Assembly (NCBI GenBank): GCA_964567685.1
Contig: CAZMNO010000004.1
Location: 1-64,000 of the forward strand
Reading direction: 5' to 3'
From: UBA5972 sp964567685
GTDB lineage: Bacteria; Pseudomonadota; Alphaproteobacteria; Rhodobacterales; Rhodobacteraceae
DNA: 64,000 bases
The position numbers were made by a program, and so were the translations under genes. The notes under the pieces are model-generated. The model saw only the letters and a list, made by a program, of their open reading frames with translations. It ran no database searches and was not told the origin of the DNA. This document shows positions 1 to 9,104 of this stretch, piece by piece; position 1 is the stretch's first letter; each line of letters begins with the position of its first letter.

Positions 1-173
1 AGCGAGGCCCCGCGTCAACCCTTCAAATTCGGCTTTCCCATGACTCCGAGTATACGTCATACCTGATCGCGGAAAAATATAACGCAAATGCCGACTCTGT
101 GGCTGGTCTGGTTGTGGTTTCGACTCTGGTTTCAGTCCTGACAATTCCTGTCACACTGGCTTTTTTATTGTAG
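1..173 (+). CDS. Probable AEC-family transporter, C-terminal fragment
   Basis: This is the end of an open frame that enters from the left edge and stops with TAG at 171-173. The last 40 residues contain SYLIAEKYNANADSVAGL followed by a hydrophobic helix ending TIPVTLAFLL. That layout resembles the last transmembrane helix of auxin efflux carrier (AEC) family permeases, which export small organic anions. The residues before SYLIAEK (roughly positions 3-55) look less like the family, so a frameshift near position 50 or simple divergence is possible. Only the tail is visible, so substrate and full length cannot be judged. Confidence 0.5.
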   Translation, partial: RGPASTLQIRLSHDSEYTSYLIAEKYNANADSVAGLVVVSTLVSVLTIPVTLAFLL

Positions 174-239
174 CGGGCAAGGAAACAATTTCGCAGGTTG
201 AGATTTTTGGATTATTGTACTGCAAAAATATCGGGGCGG

Positions 240-833
240 ATGAAGCTTATGAAGTCTTTGGTCAGTGTTTCCCTTTTATTGATACTGTGTGCCTGTGGTG
301 CTTCGGTTCAGCCGCCACCAAACAACCTGAATGATGCCTGCGCGATCATAAAGGAGCGACCGAAATGGTATAAGGCGATGCTGGCAACGCAAAGCAAATG
401 GGATGTCCCGGTGGCTGTACAAATGGCCACGATTTATCAGGAAAGCAAATTCAAGGGTCAGGCCCGTACACCGCTGGCATTTAAACTCGACGTTATCCCG
501 ATGGGTCGCAATTCATCGGCCTATGGATTTGCACAGGCAATTGACAGCACCTGGAAATGGTACATGCGCGAAACCGGAAACCGGTCGGCAAAACGTGATG
601 ATTTCGACGATGCAGTGGATTTCATGGGTTGGTACATGGATCAGAGCTTTCAGCGGCTCGGAATTCCAAAGACCAGTGCGCGCAACCAGTACCTGGCCTA
701 TCACGATGGTCATGCAGGCTATCGCCGCAGAACCTACCGCCGCAAGGGCTGGCTGATGCGCGTTTCAAAAGAGGTGCAGGCGCGCGCGGAAATGTATTCC
801 GAGCAACTTGCCGAATGTGGGTCCAAAGCCTGA
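240..833 (+). CDS. Lytic-transglycosylase-like (SLT fold) lipoprotein
   Basis: The predicted product is about 197 residues and is probably a periplasm-facing lipoprotein acting on peptidoglycan. It opens with a short basic stretch and a hydrophobic run ending LILCAC, a plausible lipobox with Cys as the lipid-bearing residue. The middle has IYQESKFKGQAR, whose Glu fits the catalytic Glu of lysozyme-like SLT domains, followed by SSAYGFAQAIDSTWKWY, which matches the G-x-x-Q segment of that fold. A possible GGGGCGG ribosome site lies just before 240; ATG 249 is an equally possible start with better spacing, and a start at 198 would place extra residues before the signal peptide. Substrate cleavage is inferred from the fold alone. 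It is convergent with lolA, four bases away. Confidence 0.75.
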   Translation: MKLMKSLVSVSLLLILCACGASVQPPPNNLNDACAIIKERPKWYKAMLATQSKWDVPVAVQMATIYQESKFKGQARTPLAFKLDVIPMGRNSSAYGFAQAIDSTWKWYMRETGNRSAKRDDFDDAVDFMGWYMDQSFQRLGIPKTSARNQYLAYHDGHAGYRRRTYRRKGWLMRVSKEVQARAEMYSEQLAECGSKA

Positions 834-836
834 TTT

Positions 837-1448
837 TCAGCGATTTTCATCCGTGGCCAGAATTTCTGCCCGCACACTGAACAATGATGCTTTGAGCGGA
901 ATACCTCGTTCCATATCCCGCAATATCACTGTGGTCTGACCGCCGCTTTCATCGGTGATGACCCACTGGCGCAGTTCGATGGGATCGGGCGTGAACACCA
1001 GCTCGATGTATCCGATATCAGGCCGCTCCGGGTCTTGCGCGGTGATGGTTGTTGATCGGTCATCAGCACGATGGTCGGTAATCATGTCTTCCTGACTGAG
1101 ATCGACCTCGCGGGCCAGAATGACCGATAAGGGTGTTTGTTTGAGCGGAAACTGCTGCGGCGGCTCATTTGACTTGCGATCAAAAATCGCAACCGTTCCA
1201 CCGCCTGCAAGGACAAGGGCCGGATCGGGGGGGTCATATTCAAACCGCATCCGGCCCGGGCGCTTGATGAACAGCGTACCGGTTGAAATCGTGCCATCGG
1301 GGTTGATCTGGGTGAAATTGCCTTTGGCCGTTTCCAGATCATTGAGAAAACCGGATATCTCTGACAGAGGGATCTTGTCCTCAGCGGTTACCGGCACCGC
1401 CAGTAGCAGGGCCAGTAGTGGGGTAATTATCAGGCCGCGAAACGTCAT
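837..1448 (-). CDS. lolA: Outer-membrane lipoprotein carrier protein LolA
   Basis: LolA is the periplasmic chaperone that takes lipoproteins from the LolCDE complex in the inner membrane to the outer membrane. The product of about 203 residues has a signal peptide (MTFRGLIITPLLALLLAVPVTA), then the typical LolA pattern: a FLNDLETAKGNFTQ segment near the mature N-terminus, GTLFIKRPGRMRFEY, and a late DMERGIPL stretch. The ATG at 1448 is preferred because the signal peptide begins there; a TTG 27 bases upstream would add nine residues. It lies directly downstream of ftsK on the same strand with a gap of about 70 bases, a common arrangement in alphaproteobacteria. Confidence 0.93.
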   Translation of the reverse strand: MTFRGLIITPLLALLLAVPVTAEDKIPLSEISGFLNDLETAKGNFTQINPDGTISTGTLFIKRPGRMRFEYDPPDPALVLAGGGTVAIFDRKSNEPPQQFPLKQTPLSVILAREVDLSQEDMITDHRADDRSTTITAQDPERPDIGYIELVFTPDPIELRQWVITDESGGQTTVILRDMERGIPLKASLFSVRAEILATDENR

Positions 1449-1517
1449 GGGCGTTATATATGTGTTCCTGAACAAAAGCGCATCGACAGTTTGGTCACTT
1501 TCTGGCGAAGTGGCGGA

Positions 1518-4193
1518 TTACTGCGACTCGGGCACCAGAATTTCGCGTTTCCCCACATGATTGGCCGGGCTGACCAACCCTGAATCTTCCATCTGCTCAA
1601 CCAGCCGCGCCGCCTTGTTATAGCCAATCGCCAGCTTGCGCTGGATATAGGAGGTCGAGCATTTCCGGTCTTTCAGCACAATCGCCACGGCCTGATCGAA
1701 TAATGCGTTTTCACCGGTGGTATTGCCGCCAAGGCCCAGAACCAGATCAATCTCGCTTTCAGCATCATCATCCGGCCCGTCGACGATCCCGGATTGATAT
1801 TCTGGCGCACCAAAGCTTTTCAAATGGTTAACAACCTCTTCAACCTCTTCATCCGAGACAAAAGGTCCGTGCACGCGGGTGATTTTGCCCCCGCCCGCCA
1901 TGTAAAGCATATCGCCCATACCCAGAAGCTGCTCGGCCCCCATCTCGCCGAGAATCGTCCGGCTGTCGACCTTTGAGGTGACCTGGAACGATATCCGGGT
2001 TGGAAAATTAGCCTTGATCGTACCGGTAATGACATCGACCGAGGGGCGCTGGGTCGCCATGATCAGGTGAATACCACTTGCCCGCGCCATTTGTGCCAGC
2101 CGCTGAATGCAGGCCTCGATCTCTTTGCCCGCGACCATCATCAGATCGGCCATCTCATCAACGACGACAACGATGAAAGGAATCGCTTCTGGCGTGAACT
2201 CATCCGTCTCAAACACCGGTTCGCCGGTTTCGTCATCAAACCCGGTTTGTACAGTGCGGCTGAAGTTTTCGCCCTTGGAAAGCGCTTCCTTGACCCGGCT
2301 GTTGTAGCCGTCGATGTTACGAACGCCCATCTTGGACATCTTGCGATAGCGCTCTTCCATTTCGCCGACGACCCATTTCAGCGCCACAACCGCCTTTTTA
2401 GGGTCAGTCACGACCGGGCTCAGAAGATGCGGGATACCGTCATAGACGCTGAGTTCCAGCATCTTTGGGTCGATCATGATCATCCGGCATTCTTCCGGCG
2501 TAAGCTTGTAAAGCAAACTTAAAATCATCGTGTTGATCGCCACGGATTTACCGGATCCCGTGGTTCCGGCAATCAGCAGGTGGGGCATCTTTGCCAGATT
2601 GGCGACAACCGGATCGCCAGCGATGTTCTTGCCAAGGGCAAGGGGGAGTTTCTGGTTTGAATCGCCAAAATCCCGCGCTGACAAGATCTCGCGCAGCAGC
2701 ACCTTTTCGCGATGGACATTCGGCAGTTCGATGCCAATGACCGAGCGCCCTGGTACAGTTGAGACACGGGCTGACAAGGCAGACATCGAGCGTGCGATAT
2801 CATCGGCAAGTCCGATAACGCGGCTGGCCTTCAGACCCGGTGCCGGTTCCAGCTCATACATGGTGACGACCGGACCGGGCGAAACCGAAACGATCTCGCC
2901 CTTCACACCGTAGTCATCCAGCACGTTTTCGAGCATCCGCGCGTTTTCCTCCAGTGCCTCGTCTGACAGATGATGGCGCACGATATCCACCGGGTTGGAG
3001 AGCAGGTTCAGGGGCGGGATTTCATAATCTTCGATGAATTCGTCAAACGCGAGTTTAGGTTGGGCCTCGGCGGCTGCCTTTTTGCTGGTTTTGACCATCT
3101 GGCTGGTGCGATGCTGAACCACTGCATGGCTTTCCGGGGTCGGCGCAACATATGAAGTGGGATCGGCCACGAGCGGGGCAGGCTCAAGATCGCTCAGTTC
3201 CTCTTCGGGCGAGGCGACAACCGGTGGTTCGGCGCGCAACAGGGTTTTTGACTTTTGCGTGCCTGATTTGCGATGCTGGATGGCGTCGACTATCCGTGAC
3301 CTGATGCGATCCTCGGCTTTTTGATCTGACGGATCGGCAACCTCTTCTTCCTGCCGATCCCCTGAAAGAACTGGTACACGCCGAATGAATGCCAGCCGTT
3401 GCGGTTTGATATTGAGAGCAGGCTTTGAGGCAACGGCATGGTGAACTTTCGGTCTGTTTTCTTCAGCGACCCTGAATGAACCACTGTCTTCGTCTTCAGC
3501 CCGGCGACGGGCAAGCCCTGATCGCACGCCGGATGCCATCAACCCGCCGACGAATCCCAAAAGGCCGATCAGTGATGCATAGGTCAGAATAAATCCAAAT
3601 AGCAGGAACCGCCCAATCGTATGAAGCTCGCGCCGGTTGAACCCCAGAACAAAACTGGCAGACAGGAACAGAACCATACCAAAAACTGCGCTCAGCAGTT
3701 TGACCGCCAGCGATAAATCGATAGGGGCCACTGACAATAGTGCTGCAAGGGACGTATCACCAAAAAGCCCGCCCAGACCGAATGAATGACTCCAGCCTTC
3801 AATCGGCGCGTGGGTTGACGCGAATATTGCGGCCAGCGCGACAGCGATTGGTGAGAAGATGATCCGGCTGAAGAACCTGTCGTCACCGATGTGGAAGAAG
3901 AACCGGGCACCCCAGATCAGCATCACGATGGCGATGCCCCAGGCGGCCCAGCCAATGGTCACGAAAAGCGGGCTGGCCAGCGAGGCACCGAATTTTCCTA
4001 GTGCATTCTGAACCGGAGCGTCAGTCGCACTCAGCCAGCTTGGGTCTTCCGGGACGTAGGACGCCAGCATCAGGGCGACCACGACACCAACGGCAAACAT
4101 CAATAATCCCAGAAGCTCTTTTCCGCGCTTCTGAATTGCCTCGGACATGTGGCTTTCCAGCAATGGATCGCGCTGTCTGACCTGATATGCCAT
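1518..4193 (-). CDS. ftsK: DNA translocase FtsK
   Basis: FtsK pumps DNA at the division septum and helps resolve chromosome dimers through XerCD at dif. The 891-residue protein has an N-terminal membrane region of about four helices within the first 220 residues, a charged linker to about residue 390, and a motor domain with Walker A GTTGSGKS near residue 540 and Walker B VVVVDEMADL near 680. The C-terminal 70 residues form the winged-helix gamma domain that reads KOPS sites (CSTSYIQRKLAIGYNKAARL). The start at 4193 follows AGGAACAG. The gene sits 15 bases downstream of an aminotransferase gene, so the two may be cotranscribed with lolA. The linker is short compared with enterobacterial FtsK. 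Confidence 0.96.
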   Translation of the reverse strand: MAYQVRQRDPLLESHMSEAIQKRGKELLGLLMFAVGVVVALMLASYVPEDPSWLSATDAPVQNALGKFGASLASPLFVTIGWAAWGIAIVMLIWGARFFFHIGDDRFFSRIIFSPIAVALAAIFASTHAPIEGWSHSFGLGGLFGDTSLAALLSVAPIDLSLAVKLLSAVFGMVLFLSASFVLGFNRRELHTIGRFLLFGFILTYASLIGLLGFVGGLMASGVRSGLARRRAEDEDSGSFRVAEENRPKVHHAVASKPALNIKPQRLAFIRRVPVLSGDRQEEEVADPSDQKAEDRIRSRIVDAIQHRKSGTQKSKTLLRAEPPVVASPEEELSDLEPAPLVADPTSYVAPTPESHAVVQHRTSQMVKTSKKAAAEAQPKLAFDEFIEDYEIPPLNLLSNPVDIVRHHLSDEALEENARMLENVLDDYGVKGEIVSVSPGPVVTMYELEPAPGLKASRVIGLADDIARSMSALSARVSTVPGRSVIGIELPNVHREKVLLREILSARDFGDSNQKLPLALGKNIAGDPVVANLAKMPHLLIAGTTGSGKSVAINTMILSLLYKLTPEECRMIMIDPKMLELSVYDGIPHLLSPVVTDPKKAVVALKWVVGEMEERYRKMSKMGVRNIDGYNSRVKEALSKGENFSRTVQTGFDDETGEPVFETDEFTPEAIPFIVVVVDEMADLMMVAGKEIEACIQRLAQMARASGIHLIMATQRPSVDVITGTIKANFPTRISFQVTSKVDSRTILGEMGAEQLLGMGDMLYMAGGGKITRVHGPFVSDEEVEEVVNHLKSFGAPEYQSGIVDGPDDDAESEIDLVLGLGGNTTGENALFDQAVAIVLKDRKCSTSYIQRKLAIGYNKAARLVEQMEDSGLVSPANHVGKREILVPESQ

Positions 4194-4208
4194 CTGTTCC
4201 TGCCTTCG

Positions 4209-5384
4209 TTAATAGATACAGTCGCGAATGGCGTTCAACCCGCGCTGCATTTCTTGTTGTTCGGCCACCATTGCGACCCTGATATAACCGCTGCCGGGAT
4301 TGACGCCGTCAACCTCGCGGCTGAGATAGGCGCCGGGAAGAACTTTGACTCCGGTTTCACGCCAAATCTTGATTGTTGCCGTCTCACTGTCATCAACCGG
4401 CAGCCACAGAAAGAATCCGGCCTGAGGTGGCATGTACCCCTGCACGCCCTGAAAGACCTGATCGGCGATCTTGTATTTTTGCCGATACAGCGCACGGTTC
4501 GCTTCAACATGCGTTTCATCTGCCCAGACACGTTCGGCAACCCGCTGCAAAGGCAGGGGCAGGGGCGCTCCTGAATAGGCCCGCAGGCGCTTGAGTTCGC
4601 GAATAGCTTTTGGTCCGCTGGCGGCAAATCCCGATCTCAGCCCCGGCAGGTTTGAGCGCTTGGAAAGCGAATGAAAAGCCACCACCCGTTCCGGGTCTGC
4701 ACGCAATTCGTGTGCCACCTGCAATGCCCCGGGCGGCGGGTCTTCGCGATATATCTCAGAATAGCATTCATCGGCGAAAATACGGAAATCGTGCTTTTCA
4801 GCCAGTGAAATCAGATCGGTCCAGTATTGTTCAGAGGCAATCGCGCCTTGCGGATTAGAGGGTGAGCACAGGTAGAAGACGGCTGTCTGATCCAATAAAT
4901 CAGCGGAAAGTGAATTGATATCCGGCAAGAAATCATGTGCTGCCGGGCAGGGTAAAAATACCGGATCGGCACCAACTTCGGCGCTGGCCACGGCGTAGAC
5001 TTGGTAAAACGGGTTTGGAATTAAGATCTTCGGAGGGTTTGCATTCTTGGATTCCGGGCAAAGTGCAATACAGGCGTTAAACAGCCCCTCTCTTGTGCCG
5101 TTAAGGGCGATAATCTCAGTTTCCGGCCTTTTTTCAACGCCATAGCGGAGTTTCAGCCAATCTGAAATGGCCTGCAGCAGCTCTGGTGAACCGTCGTTTG
5201 GGGGGTATTTGGCAAACTCGTGCATGTTGGCTGCCAGCACGTCACTCACAAACTCGGGAAAGGCGTGTTTGGGTTCGCCAATAGACATAGCGATTTCCGG
5301 CCCGCCCGGCTGATGGTCAGCCAAAAGCGCGCGCAAACGCGGGAAAGCATATTCTGGCAGGTTCGAAAACCGCTCGGGAAACCG
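4209..5384 (-). CDS. Class I/II aminotransferase, DapC-like
   Basis: A PLP-dependent fold-type I aminotransferase of about 391 residues. The PLP lysine is in SLSKRSNLPGLRSGF near residue 240, and the FADECYSEIY segment provides the Asp and Tyr that contact the cofactor. The N-terminal NLPEYAFPRLRALL and the overall size resemble DapC, the N-succinyl-diaminopimelate aminotransferase of lysine and peptidoglycan synthesis, but related enzymes use other substrates, so the assignment is an inference. The ATG at 5384 follows GAGGCAATA; a start six codons upstream lacks support. It precedes ftsK on the same strand. The 200 bases upstream contain only a T-rich stretch (5549-5567) and no gene. Confidence 0.85.
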   Translation of the reverse strand, partial: RFPERFSNLPEYAFPRLRALLADHQPGGPEIAMSIGEPKHAFPEFVSDVLAANMHEFAKYPPNDGSPELLQAISDWLKLRYGVEKRPETEIIALNGTREGLFNACIALCPESKNANPPKILIPNPFYQVYAVASAEVGADPVFLPCPAAHDFLPDINSLSADLLDQTAVFYLCSPSNPQGAIASEQYWTDLISLAEKHDFRIFADECYSEIYREDPPPGALQVAHELRADPERVVAFHSLSKRSNLPGLRSGFAASGPKAIRELKRLRAYSGAPLPLPLQRVAERVWADETHVEANRALYRQKYKIADQVFQGVQGYMPPQAGFFLWLPVDDSETATIKIWRETGVKVLPGAYLSREVDGVNPGSGYIRVAMVAEQQEMQRGLNAIRDCIY

Positions 5385-5585
5385 CATTATTGCCTCGTAC
5401 ACCAGGGTCTAAGTGCCCCGTTTCGCTTAACAATACGCAGAAAGCGCTGCCCGGTCCAGAGCCTCGTTGCCCGAATTGTTGCAGATAGAGAAATGTGGCT
5501 TTTGGGTTTTCATTTCGCGCGGGAATGCCAGTAGCCGGAATGGTTGAGTTTTTTCCGATTTTTTTGCGGTGGCTATCCTGCCGAT

Positions 5586-6920
5586 CTAATCTCGCATTAC
5601 CGTCTCAACTGCAGCAGCAAACCTCAGCAAATGCCGCTCGCTGAACGGGGCGCTCAGCAGCATGATGCCGGTTGAGGGAACAAATGTCGGCAAGCTGATC
5701 GCGGTTAGCCCCATCAGGTTGCCGATGCGGGTGTTTCTGAGCGCCAGCAGGTTTTCGGTGACGTAGTAATCATGGTCAATCGCAAGACGTTCGATATTGG
5801 GGGGCATGATGGGGGATGTCGGCACAATGACCGCATCGTATCCGGCGGTTTTCTCAAGATAGGCTTGCCGTAGTTTTTGCAGCTGCATCCAGCCTTTGAC
5901 GTAGTCCAATCCGGAAAAGCCGGCCCCGGCGCGGAACCGCTCCAGGATTTCATTGAACATCAAGTCGGGATCAGCTTCGATCACATCCTGCCACTGGGCA
6001 TAAGCATCGACCGTAAACAGACAGGCTGACAGGTCCAGCGCTTCGGCGATCTCAGGGATCGCTTTGTGCTCAACGATGCCACCGCCTTGTTTTATGACCT
6101 CCACAGCGGTTTCAAACCCTCTGCGCGGTTCTTCGCGCAAGTCGTCTAATGCCGCTGTATCCGGTATCAGGAACCGTCGCCCGTTGAGCGAGGCATGGCT
6201 CAGATCGGCCGCTGAGTCACCTGACATCACGGCCAATATCCGGGCTGCATCTTCCACCGTCCGGCACAAAGGGCCGACGGTGTCAAATGTTTCACAAAGC
6301 GGAACAACCCCTTCAAGTGACAAGAGGCCGTGCGTGGTCTTGAGGCCGACCAGATCGTTCCAGGCCGAGGGAATGCGCACGGACCCGCCGGTATCGGAAC
6401 CGATCCCGATAGCTGCCAAACCGAAAGCAACCGAAGTCGCGGCACCCGATGAGGAGCCGCCTGAAACCGCCTCTTCGTCATTCACGCAAGGAGGCGTTGC
6501 GGTTACCGGGTTAAAGCCAAGGCCCGAAAACGCCAGTTCTGACATATGGGTCTTGCCCAGGCACACCATCCCCGCCTTGGTGGCATTTTCCAACACCCTG
6601 GCATCGTGCGACGGAACCCGGCCTTTCAGGTAGGCCGATCCTGCCTCGGTAGATGTTCCAGCAGAATCAAACAGGTCTTTCCATGAAATCGGCACCCCGT
6701 CGAGCAATCCCAGGCGGTTCCCGGTTTGCGCCCTTTCTGCGGCGGCGGACGCTTCTGCTCGCGCCCGTTCAGCAGTCACGGCAGAGTAGATGCGGTCACG
6801 CAGAGGATGCAGATTGATTGCGTCAAGATAAACTTCGGTCAGGCGGGTGGGATCAATCTCGCCCTTTCCGATACCCCTGCCAAGCTCGCTTGCGGATTGA
6901 TAAAGCCATTCCTCTGACAT
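5586..6920 (-). CDS. Amidase signature family enzyme
   Basis: A cytosolic hydrolase of about 444 residues in the amidase signature family, which includes GatA and many carboxamide hydrolases. The catalytic triad is visible: Lys in GVPISWKDLFD (about residue 78), the Ser in the GGSSSGAA block (about 152), and the nucleophile Ser in GSDTGGSVRIPSAW about 20 residues later. The protein is shorter than typical GatA, and no gatB or gatC is nearby, so a stand-alone amidase is more likely than the transamidosome subunit. The two adjacent ATGs at 6923 and 6920 are preceded by GGGGTG; either may start. The substrate cannot be read from the sequence. It is divergent from the UbiH-type gene. Confidence 0.88.
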   Translation of the reverse strand: MSEEWLYQSASELGRGIGKGEIDPTRLTEVYLDAINLHPLRDRIYSAVTAERARAEASAAAERAQTGNRLGLLDGVPISWKDLFDSAGTSTEAGSAYLKGRVPSHDARVLENATKAGMVCLGKTHMSELAFSGLGFNPVTATPPCVNDEEAVSGGSSSGAATSVAFGLAAIGIGSDTGGSVRIPSAWNDLVGLKTTHGLLSLEGVVPLCETFDTVGPLCRTVEDAARILAVMSGDSAADLSHASLNGRRFLIPDTAALDDLREEPRRGFETAVEVIKQGGGIVEHKAIPEIAEALDLSACLFTVDAYAQWQDVIEADPDLMFNEILERFRAGAGFSGLDYVKGWMQLQKLRQAYLEKTAGYDAVIVPTSPIMPPNIERLAIDHDYYVTENLLALRNTRIGNLMGLTAISLPTFVPSTGIMLLSAPFSERHLLRFAAAVETVMRD

Positions 6921-7005
6921 CATGCACCCCATTCAAAGTTCAAACCGGACGGTAACGGTGCATTCGCCAATGGACAATCCCGATTGAAAGATCATATTTA
7001 GCCTT

Positions 7006-8232
7006 ATGATATCCCAAACCGATATTCTGATTGCAGGCGGTGGTCTGAATGGCCCAGCACTGGCATTGGCACTTGCCAATGGTGGTTTCAGCGTGACGAT
7101 TATTGACGCATTGCCTTTGTCAGACCGTGAAACCGATGATTTTGACGGGCGCGCCTATGCGCTGGCATTGGCAACAAAACAGATGCTTGGTGCGATTGGT
7201 GTCTGGCCTCGCGTTGCTGAATACAGCCAGCCAATCCTTGATATTGTCGCCAGCGACGGTCGCCCGGGCGAAGGGGCAGCGCCCTGGTATTTGCATTTCG
7301 ATCACCAGGAAATCGAAGAAGGCCCGATGGGTTTCATGCTGGAAGACCGGTATTTGCGCCGTGCCCTGCTGGAGATGGTCGCGGCGCATCCCAGGATTAC
7401 CCAGATCAACCAACGCCGCGTTGTCGCGCAGAGGGCTGAAGCGGATCACGTTGAAATCACGCTGGATGACGCGCAGACCCTCACCGGACAGTTGTTGATC
7501 GGCTGTGATGGGCGTGACAGTGAAACAGCGCGTCGCGCCGGGATCAGTCGCACCGGCTGGGGGTATGAGCAAACGGCACTTGTCGGGGTCATTCAGCACG
7601 AACTGCCTCATAACGGAGTGGCCTATCAGTTTTTTATGCCGTCAGGCCCTTTGGGTATTCTGCCGCTTCCGGGCAATCGCAGCTCGATCGTCTGGGCCGA
7701 AACCACCGAGCGCGCCAACTGGATCAATACATTGTCGGATGCGGATTATCTGGCCGAACTGCGCCCTGCATTCGGTGAGTTCCTTGGCAAGATCGCTCTG
7801 GAAGGGGAGCGCTTCTCCTATCCGCTGAAGCTCACCATCGCCAACAGCTTTGTCGGGCCGCGACTGGCACTGGTGGGCGATGCGGCGCATGGAATGCACC
7901 CGCTGGCGGGGCAGGGGCTTAACATGGGGCTCAGGGATGTAGCCGCGCTGGCCGAGGTTCTGGTTCTGGCCAAACGGCGCGGAGAAGACATATCTTCGCC
8001 CTTGGTTCTTGATCGCTATCAGCAATGGCGCCGGTTTGACACCACGACGATGGCGATGGCGACGGATGGTATTAACAAACTGTTTTCAAACGATAATCCC
8101 CTGCTCAGGGCCGGGCGCGATCTTGGCCTTGGGCTGGTCAATTCGATGCCTGGTCTGCGCCGCGGCCTGATCAGACAGGCAGCAGGGCTGACCGGTGATT
8201 TGCCGCGACTGATGCAGGGCCGGGCGATATGA
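7006..8232 (+). CDS. FAD-dependent UbiH/UbiF/COQ6-family hydroxylase
   Basis: A flavoprotein monooxygenase that hydroxylates the aromatic ring during ubiquinone synthesis, probably at the inner membrane face. The 408-residue protein has the N-terminal dinucleotide fold ILIAGGGLNGPALALAL (Gly at 11-16), the mid-protein LIGCDGRDSETARR motif, and the second FAD motif LALVGDAAHGMHPLAGQG near residue 288. These three motifs define the UbiH/F family. Which ring position it oxidises cannot be told from sequence; alphaproteobacteria often have broader-specificity members. No strong ribosome site precedes the ATG. It is divergent from the amidase and convergent with the Trm112-like gene. Confidence 0.9.
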   Translation: MISQTDILIAGGGLNGPALALALANGGFSVTIIDALPLSDRETDDFDGRAYALALATKQMLGAIGVWPRVAEYSQPILDIVASDGRPGEGAAPWYLHFDHQEIEEGPMGFMLEDRYLRRALLEMVAAHPRITQINQRRVVAQRAEADHVEITLDDAQTLTGQLLIGCDGRDSETARRAGISRTGWGYEQTALVGVIQHELPHNGVAYQFFMPSGPLGILPLPGNRSSIVWAETTERANWINTLSDADYLAELRPAFGEFLGKIALEGERFSYPLKLTIANSFVGPRLALVGDAAHGMHPLAGQGLNMGLRDVAALAEVLVLAKRRGEDISSPLVLDRYQQWRRFDTTTMAMATDGINKLFSNDNPLLRAGRDLGLGLVNSMPGLRRGLIRQAAGLTGDLPRLMQGRAI

Positions 8233-8247
8233 TAGCTCGGGAAGGCG

Positions 8248-8433
8248 TCATTCCAGCTCCCGTGCCTCATCAACCAACATCACCGGAATGCCCTCTCTGA
8301 TCGGGAAAGCAAGTCCTGCATTCTTGGAAACCAATTCCTGCGCCTTGGCATCGTAAAAGAGCATTCCATGCGTCACCGGACAAACCAGCGCTTGGAGCAT
8401 TTTCGGGTCAACCGCCTGTTTGGTATCGCTCAT
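8248..8433 (-). CDS. Trm112-family small protein
   Basis: A 61-residue protein with the YcaR/Trm112 layout: MLQALVCPVTHGMLFYD at the N-terminus and GLAFPIREGIPVMLVDEAREL at the end. In eukaryotes and archaea Trm112 is the activating partner of several methyltransferases; the bacterial members are mostly uncharacterised. Only one Cys (in CPVTHG) remains of the possible zinc ligands. Its start overlaps the end of the LON-domain gene by four bases, so translation is probably coupled. The adjacent genes give no hint of a methyltransferase partner. Confidence 0.88.
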   Translation of the reverse strand: MSDTKQAVDPKMLQALVCPVTHGMLFYDAKAQELVSKNAGLAFPIREGIPVMLVDEARELE

Positions 8434-9077
8434 TGCAAGGTTCCTTCCTCACCGCCGCTGGCCATTGCAAATTCTATCAGCGTGACCAGTGTTTCGCGCC
8501 GGTCAGCCAAAGTTGGGGCCTCAAGCAGAGCTTGTTTGTCTTCGATGTCAAAGGGGCACATCATTGAAAGCGAGTTGATCAGCAGTTCTTCATCAGCCTT
8601 TTCAAGGCTTTCCCAATCTGAATTGAGCCCCGTAACTTCAAAAAACTTGCCGAGCCTGTCAAGAAATTCTTTACGATCAAAACCGGGGTCTTTTTCTGAT
8701 TTTCCAAGATCCCGCTCAAAACTTCCCCAGTCGATGTCAGCTCGCATATAGGGTGTAAAACCCTTGTGAAGCTCCTTGATGCGAAACCGCGAAACACCAC
8801 CAAGCGTAATCATGTAGCGCCCGTCAGCCGTTTCAGAAAAAGCGACAACACGCCCGGCACAGCCGATGGAATGCAGGTGCTGCTCTTCCTCGTCAGACGG
8901 GGTTTCCATTGGTTGCACCATGCCAATCAGCCGGTGCGAGCTTTTCAGCGCATCCTCGAGCATCGCCAGATAACGCGGCTCAAAAATGTTCAATGGCAGG
9001 CGGGCGCGTGGTAATAAAAGCGCCCCTGGCAACGGAAAAACCGGGATCGAATCCGGCAGATCAGCGGGGTTGAACAT
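8430..9077 (-). CDS. LON peptidase substrate-binding domain protein
   Basis: A 215-residue protein that consists of the N-terminal substrate-binding (LAN) domain of Lon without the ATPase and protease parts. The family signature is at the start: IPVFPLPGALLLPRARLPLNIFEPRYLAML, split here over residues 10-40, followed by IGCAGRVVAFSETADGRYMITLGGVSRFRI. Such stand-alone proteins are widespread and their function is unknown. The gene is the third in a minus-strand run behind the thioredoxin-like gene (gap 27 bases) and overlaps the Trm112-like gene by four bases, the usual order in Rhodobacterales. Confidence 0.9.
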   Translation of the reverse strand: MFNPADLPDSIPVFPLPGALLLPRARLPLNIFEPRYLAMLEDALKSSHRLIGMVQPMETPSDEEEQHLHSIGCAGRVVAFSETADGRYMITLGGVSRFRIKELHKGFTPYMRADIDWGSFERDLGKSEKDPGFDRKEFLDRLGKFFEVTGLNSDWESLEKADEELLINSLSMMCPFDIEDKQALLEAPTLADRRETLVTLIEFAMASGGEEGTLQ

Positions 9078-9104
9078 GCTTGCCAGACTAGCTCGTTTTC
9101 AGGG

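Noticed and set aside
1..55. Frameshift in the AEC transporter tail
   Set aside because: The upstream residues look unlike the family, but too little of the gene is in the window to decide between divergence and a shift.
5549..5567. Two T-runs that could be a terminator
   Set aside because: The T-rich strand is opposite to the flanking minus-strand genes, and no stem precedes it on the plus strand.
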